This document shows positions 15,949 to 23,302 of a stretch of DNA of 32,715 nt, one piece after another (the first letter of the stretch is position 1; every line of letters starts with the position of its first letter). A program made the translations under genes and the position numbers. The stretch covers positions 1-32,715 of the forward strand of contig CAZGXW010000026.1 in assembly GCA_964529975.1 (NCBI GenBank), written 5' to 3'. The notes under the pieces were generated by a model. It was not told where the DNA came from. It saw only the letters and a program-made list of their open reading frames with translations, and made no database searches. Origin of the DNA: JADFMN01 sp964529975. GTDB taxonomy: Bacteria > Armatimonadota > Fimbriimonadia > Fimbriimonadales > Fimbriimonadaceae.

Positions 15949-16005
15949 ATGAACCAGAAATCAGTCGATGTCACGAACGCTCTGAGCCTCTCGCTTCAAG
16001 CCTAA
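15949..16005 (+). CDS. Possible 18-residue small ORF or leader peptide
   Basis: An ATG at 15949 has a strong Shine-Dalgarno GGAGG (15940-15944) four bases upstream and encodes MNQKSVDVTNALSLSLQA before TAA. It sits between an extended -10 and a hairpin with T-runs, so the whole unit is about 110 nt. It could be a small protein, a leader peptide controlling read-through into the RNHCP gene, or part of a small RNA. There is no run of a single amino acid codon as in classical attenuators. No homologue is known to me. Confidence 0.35.
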   Translation: MNQKSVDVTNALSLSLQA

Positions 16006-16014
16006 GGGCTTCGC

Positions 16015-16049
16015 GGGAGTCGGAGCGCTCCCATTTTTTCCCATTTTTC
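16015..16049 (+). terminator. Intrinsic terminator
   Basis: GGGAG (16015-16019) pairs with CTCCC (16028-16032), with an alternative 10-bp palindrome GGAGCGCTCC (16022-16031). This is followed directly by a six-T run and a second five-T run. It ends the short unit above and any lon read-through. Confidence 0.65.
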
Positions 16050-16101
16050 TGCGCGCACCGTCGCGCCCCGACCTCGCGCCCGCATGGGTGCCTGAGGACA
16101 C

Positions 16102-16479
16102 TTGAAGAAAGAGAAACATCGACTGAAGCCGGGATTCCGGGCCGAGCAGCGCGGCACGTTTCGCTGCGCGAACTGTCTTGAGACGGTCGCCCTGGGCGGC
16201 GGCGGGACTGAGAACCGCAACCACTGCCCCTGGTGCTTGTGCAGCCTACATCTGGATGTCGAGCCGGGTGACCGGTCGGCGGACTGTGGCGGCGTGATGG
16301 AGCCCGTCGCCGTTTGGGTTAGGCGTGGCGGCGAATGGGCGCTGATCCATCGTTGCCGCACGTGCGGGGTGCTGTCGTCCAACCGGATCGCGGCGGACGA
16401 CAACGCGGCGCTGTTGGTCTCGTTGGCAGTCAAGCCATTGGCCAGCCCGCCGTTCCCGCTGGACCGATTGGCGCGATGA
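16102..16479 (+). CDS. RNHCP domain protein (zinc-ribbon-like)
   Basis: A 125-residue soluble protein of the RNHCP family. An N-terminal Cys pair (FRCANCLE, about 21-28) and the family signature RNHCPWCLCSLHLD (about 39-52) are followed by PGDRSADCGGVMEPV and a second Cys pair (HRCRTCG), matching a double zinc-binding site. The function of the family is not established. The TTG start at 16102 is preceded by GAGGA; no in-frame upstream start exists because of a TGA. It is separated from lon by a terminator and faces the ClpS genes across a hairpin. The C-terminal 25 residues look disordered. Confidence 0.85.
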   Translation: MKKEKHRLKPGFRAEQRGTFRCANCLETVALGGGGTENRNHCPWCLCSLHLDVEPGDRSADCGGVMEPVAVWVRRGGEWALIHRCRTCGVLSSNRIAADDNAALLVSLAVKPLASPPFPLDRLAR

Positions 16480-16487
16480 CCTTGAGG

Positions 16488-16516
16488 GCCCTCTCCCGGA
16501 AAGAATGGGAGGGGGC
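16488..16516. terminator. Hairpin between convergent RNHCP and clpS genes
   Basis: A 10-bp stem (16488-16497 with 16507-16516, one G-U pair) encloses a 9-nt loop. It lies between the RNHCP stop at 16479 and the clpS stop at 16516-16518. There is no T-run on either strand. It could end transcripts from both sides. Confidence 0.5.
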
Positions 16517-16836
16517 TACTCGTCGAGCGAGACTTCGACCTGGATGCCGATCGTGGCGATGACGTCGGCGGCCTTCTTGCACTCGGTCTCGCAGGCCTTG
16601 TGGACGACGCACTTTCCGTAGTGGTCGATCTCCCAGGCCTCGATGTACGCCTCTTCGCTGTTACACCCGGTGGCGACCATGAGCACGCGCATGACCTCGT
16701 CGTAGGTGTTGTGGTCGTTGTTGAAGACGGTGACGATCCAGCCTTCGCCCTTCGTCGGCAGTTGCTCGGTCGTGCGCTCCGGCAGAACGATCCCTGTGCC
16801 GCCCATTGTCGGGCCGATGTTGAGGACGTCTGTCAT
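16516..16836 (-). CDS. ClpS-like protease adaptor, copy 1
   Basis: A 106-residue protein with the ClpS core (about 33-100): VFNNDHNTYDEVMRVLMVATG, then AYIEAWEIDHYGKCVVH and a final AADVIATIGIQVEV strand. ClpS delivers N-degron substrates to ClpA/ClpC. Asn39-Asn40-Asp41 align with Asn34-Asp35-Asp36 of E. coli ClpS, which hold the substrate alpha-amino group. The position of His66 is Asp71 here, with His72 next to it, so specificity may be altered. The first 30 residues are a flexible tail of the kind that enters the ClpA pore. ATG 16836 overlaps the stop of the upstream clpS copy (ATGA). ClpA/ClpP are not in the window. Confidence 0.85.
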   Translation of the reverse strand: MTDVLNIGPTMGGTGIVLPERTTEQLPTKGEGWIVTVFNNDHNTYDEVMRVLMVATGCNSEEAYIEAWEIDHYGKCVVHKACETECKKAADVIATIGIQVEVSLDE

Positions 16837-17144
16837 AGGTCGTCCTCCCTGTGGACCTCGGCGCGGACTCCGATCGAAGCGATGATGCGCGCCGCGTGCT
16901 TGCACTCGAGTTGAGGGGCAAAATGGACCTTTGCAGAACCGAACGTGTGCGCCTCCCAGGCTTCGAGCGAGGCTTCGTGCAAATCGCACTCGGTCGCGTG
17001 CATAAGGGCCGCAATGACTTCGTCAAAGGAATTGTGGTCGTTGTTGTAGATGACAACGACGTACTCTCCTGCCTCCTCAATGTCGCTGATGATCCCAGGC
17101 GACACTAGGGGCTCGAACAACGAGCGACCCGACACGAAATGCAA
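16833..17144 (-). CDS. ClpS-like protease adaptor, copy 2
   Basis: A 103-residue ClpS paralogue upstream of copy 1. The core VIYNNDHNSFDEVIAALMHAT carries Asn34-Asn35-Asp36, and EAWEAHTFG places His66 at the canonical position, so this copy keeps the full N-degron pocket set. The N-terminal tail (1-28) is acidic near the core. The start is TTG 17144 or GTG 17135; GAGG at 17150-17147 is better spaced for the GTG. The gene begins 10 bp after the YfhO-type gene, and a TAGAAT hexamer at 17162-17157 could give it its own promoter. Confidence 0.85.
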   Translation of the reverse strand: MHFVSGRSLFEPLVSPGIISDIEEAGEYVVVIYNNDHNSFDEVIAALMHATECDLHEASLEAWEAHTFGSAKVHFAPQLECKHAARIIASIGVRAEVHREDDL

Positions 17145-17154
17145 ACCTCAGCCC

Positions 17155-19401
17155 TTATTCTACAGGATTCGTGCCAGTCCTGTGCCCCGATTGTTGCTGT
17201 GACTTTTCCGCCCGTTTCAGGTTCAAAACGAGGGTGATCGCGGCAGCTATATAACACAGCCAAAGGCCCGTCGAGAGACCGACGGGTGTGAATGTAAACA
17301 CGACGGTGTTTTCGGGCTCGGTGAGATTGACCGTGCGGAAACGGCCGGGCTCGATGGTTGCGGGTTTTCCGTTGACCGTCGCCGACCAGCCCGGCATATT
17401 GCGGTCGCGCAGTGTGAGCTTGCCGGGGCCGTAACCTAGAACAGTTATTGTGGAAAGAGTTTCGCTCAATACCCGGCCATCGATCGGCTTGGTCTGGGCG
17501 AGCGGCCCGTCATCTACAACACGCCATGCCATACCGATGAAACTCCGTTGAATCGCCCCGTCCTCTCCTCGTGAGTTGAACGCACTGACTCCCGCCTTCT
17601 TCAAGAGGCCTTTATCGAACCCAGGCTTGATCAGCGCCATATTTCCGTTGGCTTCAGGCGCAGAGTCCTTGCCGTTGATCTCGTTGAGGATGGCGAAGGT
17701 CTCGCTATCGAGAAGCGAGTCGTACCCGCCGACGTCGTGCTGGCGTTGGATCGTCGCCGTGTTAGGCGGATTGACGACTGGTAGTCCGACGAGCAGCTGC
17801 CAGTCGGCGTTTATGTTCGCGACTCTCTCGTTGGGGTTGGGTTTGCCACGTTCGAGTGGCTCACCTGCAGGAACGAGCCTTGGTCCCGCAATCACGAGCG
17901 TCGCGAGAGCCAATCCAGCGACGGCGAAAGCAGGCTTTGATTTCTCTAGAAAGTACACGCCACCGATTGCGAGAGCCAAACCCACGAGCGCGATAGGGAG
18001 CACAAACGCGATGTTGCCACCGACCGCCGCATCGACGACCGGCTTAAGGTTGGCGTTCCAGGGTTGGAGGCCACTTCCCATCGACGCCACGATGGCGATT
18101 GTGAGCAGCGCGAGGCCGACGAGGACATATGTCGGTTTGCGCACAGAGAACGTCTCTCTTTCACGCGGCCATGCCCAGCCCGCGACCGCGCAGGCCGCGA
18201 GGACGAACAAGACCGCGGCGCGGCCCGGCGAGCCTGTCGACGACCAACCGGGGAAGTAGAAATAGAGCAGTTTGTTGATCGGCGTCCCGAGCGCGAGGAG
18301 CAGTCCGAACACCCCGACAGCAGACACCGCGCCTGCCGAACGCCAACCCTTGCGGAAGAACGCGAGACCGAGCAACAGCACGACCGCGGGCCCGAGATAG
18401 AGCGCGGACTCGGCGTAGTTGCCGCCGATCTTAGTGTACGCGGGCCAGTAGGAGCCGAACTTCAATTGGCCTTCGACCGGCGCGGCGCGGTTGGGAGTGC
18501 CGAGGAGGTCTGGGAACACTAGACCGGCGGTCTCGACAGGCTTGATCGCTCCGCGTACGTAGAAGGCGTATCCGTCCTCGGTCGGAGTGTTGCGCCTGTG
18601 GCTGTGCTTGCTGTACTCGAGCACAGGCAGGAGCTGTGGGGCGGCGAGCATCGCGCCCAGGACACACCCTCCGACGGCCAACGCGATCCCGCCCCAGCGC
18701 TTCAGCGACGCGGCTTGCCACACCGCAAGAAGAGCGACGGCCATGAAACCGTAAGCCGAGAACTGCAGGTGCCCGCCGAGGAGCATCATTCCGAGGCAGC
18801 AGCCAAGCAATGCCATCGATCGGAGGCGGCGTTTGTCAGGATCAAAGAGGTCGTGTGCGAACGCGAGCGCCCAAGGGATCCAGGCCACAGTCGTCGGAAC
18901 GCTGGCGAGTCCGACCCAAGAGAGGAGGAACGGACAGACAGCGAACAACGCTCCACCGACTGCCGCTCCGTGCGGAGCGCCGCCCATACGCAGCACAAGC
19001 GCGCGGACGCCAAGCCCAGCCCACGCGAGATGAAACCATGCAAGCAGGAGGATCGCCAGCCAAGTTGGCACGTGCAACACACCAAGCAGGATGTGCAACG
19101 GGTAGAAGCCGCCGCTCTGCGAGTTTGCGAGCAGCGGAGTCCCCATGAGTTGGTAAGGGTTCCAGAGCGGGGGTTCGAACCGTCCCCACGATTCGAGCAC
19201 GAGGTCGCGCCAACCATAGAACTGCAGCGCGGCGTCCATCTGCAGGACGTCGAACGGGCCGGGCGTCGGTTTGCCCTCCATCATTGCGCGCAGGTTGTCC
19301 CATGGCCCGATCGCGTGCCCTGGTCGCAGGGCAGGGGCGAGGGCAACAAGGGAGACGAGACAGATAAGGAAGATCGGCCAATGCTTGCGCAGGAATGCCA
19401 T
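17155..19401 (-). CDS. YfhO-type polytopic membrane protein
   Basis: A 748-residue inner-membrane protein resembling the bacterial YfhO/GT-C family. It has a first membrane helix at the N-terminus (IFLICLVSLVALAPAL), then an extracytoplasmic loop with the acidic motif QMDAALQFYGWRD and LWNPYQLMGTPLLANSQSG, typical of this family, in place of the usual GT-C DxD loop. About ten more helices follow to residue 500, then a large soluble domain (about 510-710, including NMPGWSATVNGKPA, the common YfhO ending), and a final helix (GLWLCYIAAAITLVL). YfhO-like proteins are linked to glycosylation of envelope polymers; substrate unknown. It starts 15 bp after the TPR gene and is followed by clpS after 10 bp, so it is part of the ftsH-side operon. 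Confidence 0.82.
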   Translation of the reverse strand: MAFLRKHWPIFLICLVSLVALAPALRPGHAIGPWDNLRAMMEGKPTPGPFDVLQMDAALQFYGWRDLVLESWGRFEPPLWNPYQLMGTPLLANSQSGGFYPLHILLGVLHVPTWLAILLLAWFHLAWAGLGVRALVLRMGGAPHGAAVGGALFAVCPFLLSWVGLASVPTTVAWIPWALAFAHDLFDPDKRRLRSMALLGCCLGMMLLGGHLQFSAYGFMAVALLAVWQAASLKRWGGIALAVGGCVLGAMLAAPQLLPVLEYSKHSHRRNTPTEDGYAFYVRGAIKPVETAGLVFPDLLGTPNRAAPVEGQLKFGSYWPAYTKIGGNYAESALYLGPAVVLLLGLAFFRKGWRSAGAVSAVGVFGLLLALGTPINKLLYFYFPGWSSTGSPGRAAVLFVLAACAVAGWAWPRERETFSVRKPTYVLVGLALLTIAIVASMGSGLQPWNANLKPVVDAAVGGNIAFVLPIALVGLALAIGGVYFLEKSKPAFAVAGLALATLVIAGPRLVPAGEPLERGKPNPNERVANINADWQLLVGLPVVNPPNTATIQRQHDVGGYDSLLDSETFAILNEINGKDSAPEANGNMALIKPGFDKGLLKKAGVSAFNSRGEDGAIQRSFIGMAWRVVDDGPLAQTKPIDGRVLSETLSTITVLGYGPGKLTLRDRNMPGWSATVNGKPATIEPGRFRTVNLTEPENTVVFTFTPVGLSTGLWLCYIAAAITLVLNLKRAEKSQQQSGHRTGTNPVE

Positions 19402-19416
19402 TGGCCTAGCGCGCCT

Positions 19417-19764
19417 CTATTGGCAGTAGACGATTTGCTGAAGCGCCTTTTCGTGCGTCGGGTTCTGGCGCAGGACTTCGTGGAACTGGGCGCACGCCTC
19501 TTCGTCCATGCCGAGCATCATCATCGTCATTGCGAGGTCGTAGCGGGCGTTGAGGTGGTCCGGTTTTTCTTCGACGAGCCTGGTGAGGGTTGCGATCGAG
19601 CCGTCGAAGTCTCCCTCAAACCCCTCGATCAATCCGATTTGCCATCGGGCGTCGGCGTGGTTGGGCTCCATGGCCAGAACTTGCTGCAGGATGGTGCGGG
19701 CCTCTCCATACGCGCCACTACACCGCAGCTCGAAGCCTTTCTCGTAGAGTTCTTGAGCGTTCAT
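19417..19764 (-). CDS. Small tetratricopeptide-repeat protein
   Basis: A 115-residue protein made almost entirely of about three TPR units: residues 1-34 (AQELYEKGFELRCSGAYGEA), 36-68 (NHADARWQIGLIEGFEGDF) and 70-102 (HLNARYDLAMTMMMLGM, DEEACAQFHEVL), with a short tail. TPRs mediate protein-protein binding. No signal peptide or membrane segment, so it is cytoplasmic. Partner unknown; its place between ftsH and the membrane protein gene suggests a role tied to one of them. A TATCAT hexamer at 19794-19789 may provide an internal promoter. Confidence 0.82.
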   Translation of the reverse strand: MNAQELYEKGFELRCSGAYGEARTILQQVLAMEPNHADARWQIGLIEGFEGDFDGSIATLTRLVEEKPDHLNARYDLAMTMMMLGMDEEACAQFHEVLRQNPTHEKALQQIVYCQ

Positions 19765-19812
19765 GGAAGCAGGTCAGGCCCAGAGGTAATGATACCGAAA
19801 CCCTTGGCCCTG

Positions 19813-21774
19813 TCAAGCCTGTCCCGATGCTGTGCCAGGCTCAAGTTTGCCCTTGCCCAACTTCGGGCCCGCCTCGCCTGCCTTCTTCTCCGGTTCGGAC
19901 TCCGACGTTGCGGCCGCCTCAGGCTTGGCCTTTCGCGGTGGGAGTTCTCGGCCTTCGAGCACAGCAAGGAACTCCTCTCGATCAAGCGTCTCCCTATCGA
20001 GCAGGGCGACCACGAGCGAGTCGAGTTGCTCACGATGGCTGAGGAGAAGGTCCTTGGCCCGCTTGTGCGCGCTCTCGACGATGCGTCGCACCTCTTCATC
20101 GATGATCTGCGCGACCTCTTCCGAGTAGTCGCGGTCTTCGCTGTAGTAGTCGCGCCCGAGGAACGGGTTGCGGCTGCGGTTGCCCAACTGGAGTGCACCG
20201 AGGCGCTCGCTCATACCGAACTCGCAGACCATCGCGCGCGCGATGCGCGTCACGCGTTGGAGGTCGCTGGAGGAGCCGGTCCAGACCGTGTTGTAAACGA
20301 CTTCTTCAGCCACGCGACCGCCTAGCGACATGGCAATGTCGTCGAGCAGTTCCTGCTCGTTCTGGATGAAGGTCTCCTTTTCTGGGAGCGCCCAGGTCGA
20401 ACCGAGCGACATACCGCGCGGGAGGATAGTGACCTTGTGGACGGGGTCGCAGTGCTCGAGGACTTCGCCGACGATCGCATGTCCCGCTTCGTGGTAGGCG
20501 ATGACCTTTCGCTCGTCCTCGTCCATGATGCGGCTTTTGCGCTCGGGCCCTGCCATGACGCGGTCGAGGGCTTCCTCGACGTCGGCCATGGCGATGTTCG
20601 TACGGTTTCGTCTTGCGGCGAGCAATGCGGCTTCGTTGAGCGAGTTCGCCAAGTCCGCGCCTGTGAATCCCGGGGTGCGCTTGGCGATCGTCGCGAGATC
20701 GACGTCCTCTGCCAGGGGCTTGCCCTTCGCATGGATTTTCAAGATGGCTTCGCGCCCGTTGACGTCCGGGGAGTCGACGACGACTCGTCGATCGAACCTG
20801 CCGGGCCGTAGGAGCGCGGGGTCGAGGACGTCGGGCCGGTTGGTCGCCGCGATCATGATGACGCCGGTGTTGGCGTCGAAACCGTCCATTTCGACCAAGA
20901 GTTGGTTAAGGGTCTGCTCGCGCTCGTCGTGTCCGCCTCCGAGTCCGGCGCCGCGCTGTCGGCCTACCGCGTCGATCTCGTCGACGAAGATCAAGCAGGG
21001 CCGGTGGGCCTTTGCAGTCTCAAAGAGGTCGCGCACGCGTGCGGCGCCAACGCCGACGAACATCTCGACGAAGTCCGATCCGCTGATGTGGAAGAACGGC
21101 ACTCCTGCCTCTCCTGCGATCGCCCTTGCTAGGTGCGTCTTGCCGACGCCCGGGGGGCCGGTGAGCAAGATTCCCTTAGGGATCTTCGCACCGAGCGCGA
21201 CGTACTTCTTGGTGTTCTTGAGGTAGTCGACGATCTCGGCGAGTTCTTCCTTCGCTTCTTCGATCCCAGCGACGTCGTCAAAGGTGATCTTTGGGTTTTG
21301 CTCGCCGACGCGCCTGGCCTTACTGCGGCCAAAGTTCATCGCCTGGCTTCCGCCCTGTTGGGCAGGCCGGATGAAGATGTAGTAGAAGATGACGATGAAC
21401 GCGATCGGGATCAAGACCATGCCGACGATCGGGAGGATCGTCGCGCTGGCCGGCGGTCCGGCGTTCGAGACCTTGACGCCGCCGTCCTCCATAAGTTGGA
21501 GGAGTTCGCTACCTGCCTGGGACTCGATCGGAACCGTTCTGGCGATGTAGGGATCGCCGTTCATCAGTTTTCCGGAAATGATCGAAGCCTGCCATTCGGC
21601 GGACTGGATGTTCTTGGCTGCTACTTCCTTGCGGAAATCGCTGATCCCGAACTCGCGCGGGCCCTTGCCCAGCATGCCGCCCAGCCCCGACCCATTGCCA
21701 AAGGCGTTGAGCAGGACAAAGATCGCTATAAAGGCGACTACAGCCAGGATAAAACCACGTGCGCTCTTGTTCAA
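19813..21774 (-). CDS. ftsH: ATP-dependent zinc metalloprotease FtsH
   Basis: Membrane-anchored AAA+ protease that degrades unassembled membrane proteins and regulators. Two membrane helices (about 8-24 and 112-135) flank a periplasmic domain. Walker A is GPPGVGKT (206-213), Walker B is IFVDEID (262-268) and the second region of homology is around 312-330. The zinc site is HEAGH (428-432) with a third ligand Asp504 (SSSDLQRVT). At 653 aa it is full length; the C-terminal tail is long, charged and low in complexity. The start is TTG with GGAG five bases upstream. It lies 73 bp downstream of tilS, an order also seen in other phyla. Confidence 0.97.
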   Translation of the reverse strand: MNKSARGFILAVVAFIAIFVLLNAFGNGSGLGGMLGKGPREFGISDFRKEVAAKNIQSAEWQASIISGKLMNGDPYIARTVPIESQAGSELLQLMEDGGVKVSNAGPPASATILPIVGMVLIPIAFIVIFYYIFIRPAQQGGSQAMNFGRSKARRVGEQNPKITFDDVAGIEEAKEELAEIVDYLKNTKKYVALGAKIPKGILLTGPPGVGKTHLARAIAGEAGVPFFHISGSDFVEMFVGVGAARVRDLFETAKAHRPCLIFVDEIDAVGRQRGAGLGGGHDEREQTLNQLLVEMDGFDANTGVIMIAATNRPDVLDPALLRPGRFDRRVVVDSPDVNGREAILKIHAKGKPLAEDVDLATIAKRTPGFTGADLANSLNEAALLAARRNRTNIAMADVEEALDRVMAGPERKSRIMDEDERKVIAYHEAGHAIVGEVLEHCDPVHKVTILPRGMSLGSTWALPEKETFIQNEQELLDDIAMSLGGRVAEEVVYNTVWTGSSSDLQRVTRIARAMVCEFGMSERLGALQLGNRSRNPFLGRDYYSEDRDYSEEVAQIIDEEVRRIVESAHKRAKDLLLSHREQLDSLVVALLDRETLDREEFLAVLEGRELPPRKAKPEAAATSESEPEKKAGEAGPKLGKGKLEPGTASGQA

Positions 21775-21835
21775 TTCGACTCCGTTAAACTTTGCTTCCC
21801 CTGTGCCTACGCCCGCCCCCCTGGGCCCGTTCCGT

Positions 21836-21841
21836 ATTATG
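21836..21841 (-). promoter_or_regulatory. Possible -10 element upstream of ftsH
   Basis: CATAAT on the minus strand lies about 60 nt before the ftsH start, within the 73-bp gap after tilS. It may allow ftsH to be transcribed apart from tilS. No clear -35. Confidence 0.3.
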
Positions 21842-21847
21842 CCCCGT

Positions 21848-23224
21848 CTAGGCTCTAATAGGCCCGAAGGTGAGCCTGATGCACTTTTCGGTTCCTTTCG
21901 TCACCTTGACGCGCTCGGCGATGCAGCAGCCAGGCACCCAAACAGGCCCCAGGAGGTCGCAGACGATCGGGATCCGCCGTCTTGCGGCCTCGGTCAAGCC
22001 GTGTTCCTGGAAGAGGTCGCTGACCTTCTTGGTGCCTCCCAGCCCCAGCGGCGCGATCGAGTCGCCTGCCTCATATGATCGGAAGTAGAGGCCGCCTTTG
22101 ACACCCTCCTCGCCGAGGGTCACATCGAGATTCCTAGGGTCTTTCTCGAGGTCAGGACTGGTCCGTTCCGCCGTAAGGGTCCAGCCGAACTCCTCACTCG
22201 TCGTCTCGCCTGGCAAAGTGAGGGTGTGGCGGTAGGGCGAGTCGACAGCGAGATTGCGCACATGTACACGATCCTGGTTCCACTCGACCACGACCGCCCC
22301 GCCTTCCGCTGTGACCGATCCTCTCTCGAGCGTCGCCAATCCCTCGATGGCCGAGTGCGTTTGGTGCGAGTCGAAGGCGCCGCCAAGCACTCCTGTGACG
22401 AGTCGGAGCGCCCGCGCAAGCAAGACGTGGGGAAGCGAAAGGAGCGCGTCCCGCTCGAACGCAGCCTCGCAATCTTGGCTGACGAACTGCAGCGGGCCGT
22501 TAAGTGGAACTTCGGCACGCTCGAGCGCCGCTGCCGCCATTCCATCGAGGAACCGGTCTTCTTCTGCGAGAATCTGCGAGAGACGCGCCGCGTTTGAAAG
22601 AAAGGCCGAGTTGATTTCCTGAAGCAGAGGGACAACTCGCTTACGCACTTTGACACGTGCGAGCGACTCGTCGTCGTTGGCAGGATCGTCGTGGAACCAG
22701 AGCGCGCGTGCTTCGCAGAACGCTCGCGTTTCTCTACGCGAGAAGGTGAGGAGCGGCCGGACGATGTTGCCTCGCTTCTCGGGGATGCCAGCAAGGCCTG
22801 ACACTCCTGAGCCGCGCGCCAAGTTGAGGAGGAGAGTCTCGACGCTGTCGTCTTGTGTATGCGCCGTCGCTATGAAATCGGATCCCGTTTGAAAGAAGCA
22901 TTGGTCGAAGAACTCGTACCTCGCCTTACGCCCTGCCTCTTCGACCCCGATCTTCAAGCGGGCTGCAATCGCAGGCACATCGGCACGGCCAGACATGAAT
23001 GGAACGCCGATCTTGGTGCAGAACTCCTCGCAGCGGGCGAGTTCTTCGTCTGCTTCGGGCCTCATGCCGTGGTGCAGGTGGGCTGCGATGACGTCCACGC
23101 CGACCTCCTTGAGCAAGACCAGCAGGCACGTGGAATCGGCGCCGCCGCTGTAACCGAGCAAAACGGTGCTGCCTTTTGGGATCAGCCCGGTCTTTTGTAG
23201 ATGGGCATGGAACCGCTCGGTCAC
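21848..23224 (-). CDS. tilS: tRNA(Ile)-lysidine synthase
   Basis: Modifies C34 of tRNA-Ile(CAU) to lysidine, allowing it to read AUA. The N-type ATP-pyrophosphatase motif SGGADS is at residues 26-31. The family blocks AAHLHHGMRPEADEE, IATAHTQDDSVETLLLNLARGSG and IVRPLLTFSRRE follow. The C-terminal domain includes RSYEAGDSIAPLGLGGTKKVSDLFQEH, the TilS-C signature. With GTG 23224 the protein has 458 aa, normal for the family. The frame stays open to 23716 but that extension is antisense to mgtE. ATG 23275 is the other realistic start; a TATCAT hexamer 6 nt before the GTG favours 23224 as a near-leaderless start. It heads the block that continues with ftsH. Confidence 0.95.
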   Translation of the reverse strand: MTERFHAHLQKTGLIPKGSTVLLGYSGGADSTCLLVLLKEVGVDVIAAHLHHGMRPEADEELARCEEFCTKIGVPFMSGRADVPAIAARLKIGVEEAGRKARYEFFDQCFFQTGSDFIATAHTQDDSVETLLLNLARGSGVSGLAGIPEKRGNIVRPLLTFSRRETRAFCEARALWFHDDPANDDESLARVKVRKRVVPLLQEINSAFLSNAARLSQILAEEDRFLDGMAAAALERAEVPLNGPLQFVSQDCEAAFERDALLSLPHVLLARALRLVTGVLGGAFDSHQTHSAIEGLATLERGSVTAEGGAVVVEWNQDRVHVRNLAVDSPYRHTLTLPGETTSEEFGWTLTAERTSPDLEKDPRNLDVTLGEEGVKGGLYFRSYEAGDSIAPLGLGGTKKVSDLFQEHGLTEAARRRIPIVCDLLGPVWVPGCCIAERVKVTKGTEKCIRLTFGPIRA

Positions 23225-23230
23225 AAGGGG

Positions 23231-23236
23231 ATGATA
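23231..23236 (-). promoter_or_regulatory. -10 element of tilS
   Basis: TATCAT on the minus strand ends 6 nt before GTG 23224. One base closer than at other leaderless genes in the window. It implies that the ATG at 23275 lies upstream of the transcript. Confidence 0.4.
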
Positions 23237-23302
23237 CCGGCGCAAATCGTCCCCGAACGGGGCGATCCATGACATCGATGTGTCAAGGTTTCGGGCAGAG
23301 AG

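Noticed and set aside
18598..20325. 575-aa plus-strand open frame
   Set aside because: Lies antisense to the YfhO-type, TPR and ftsH genes, all of which have clear families; no recognisable domain.
23225..23302. Possible Mg-sensing riboswitch (M-box) upstream of mgtE
   Set aside because: The gap is under 80 bp and shared with the tilS promoter; far too short for an M-box and no conserved helices seen.
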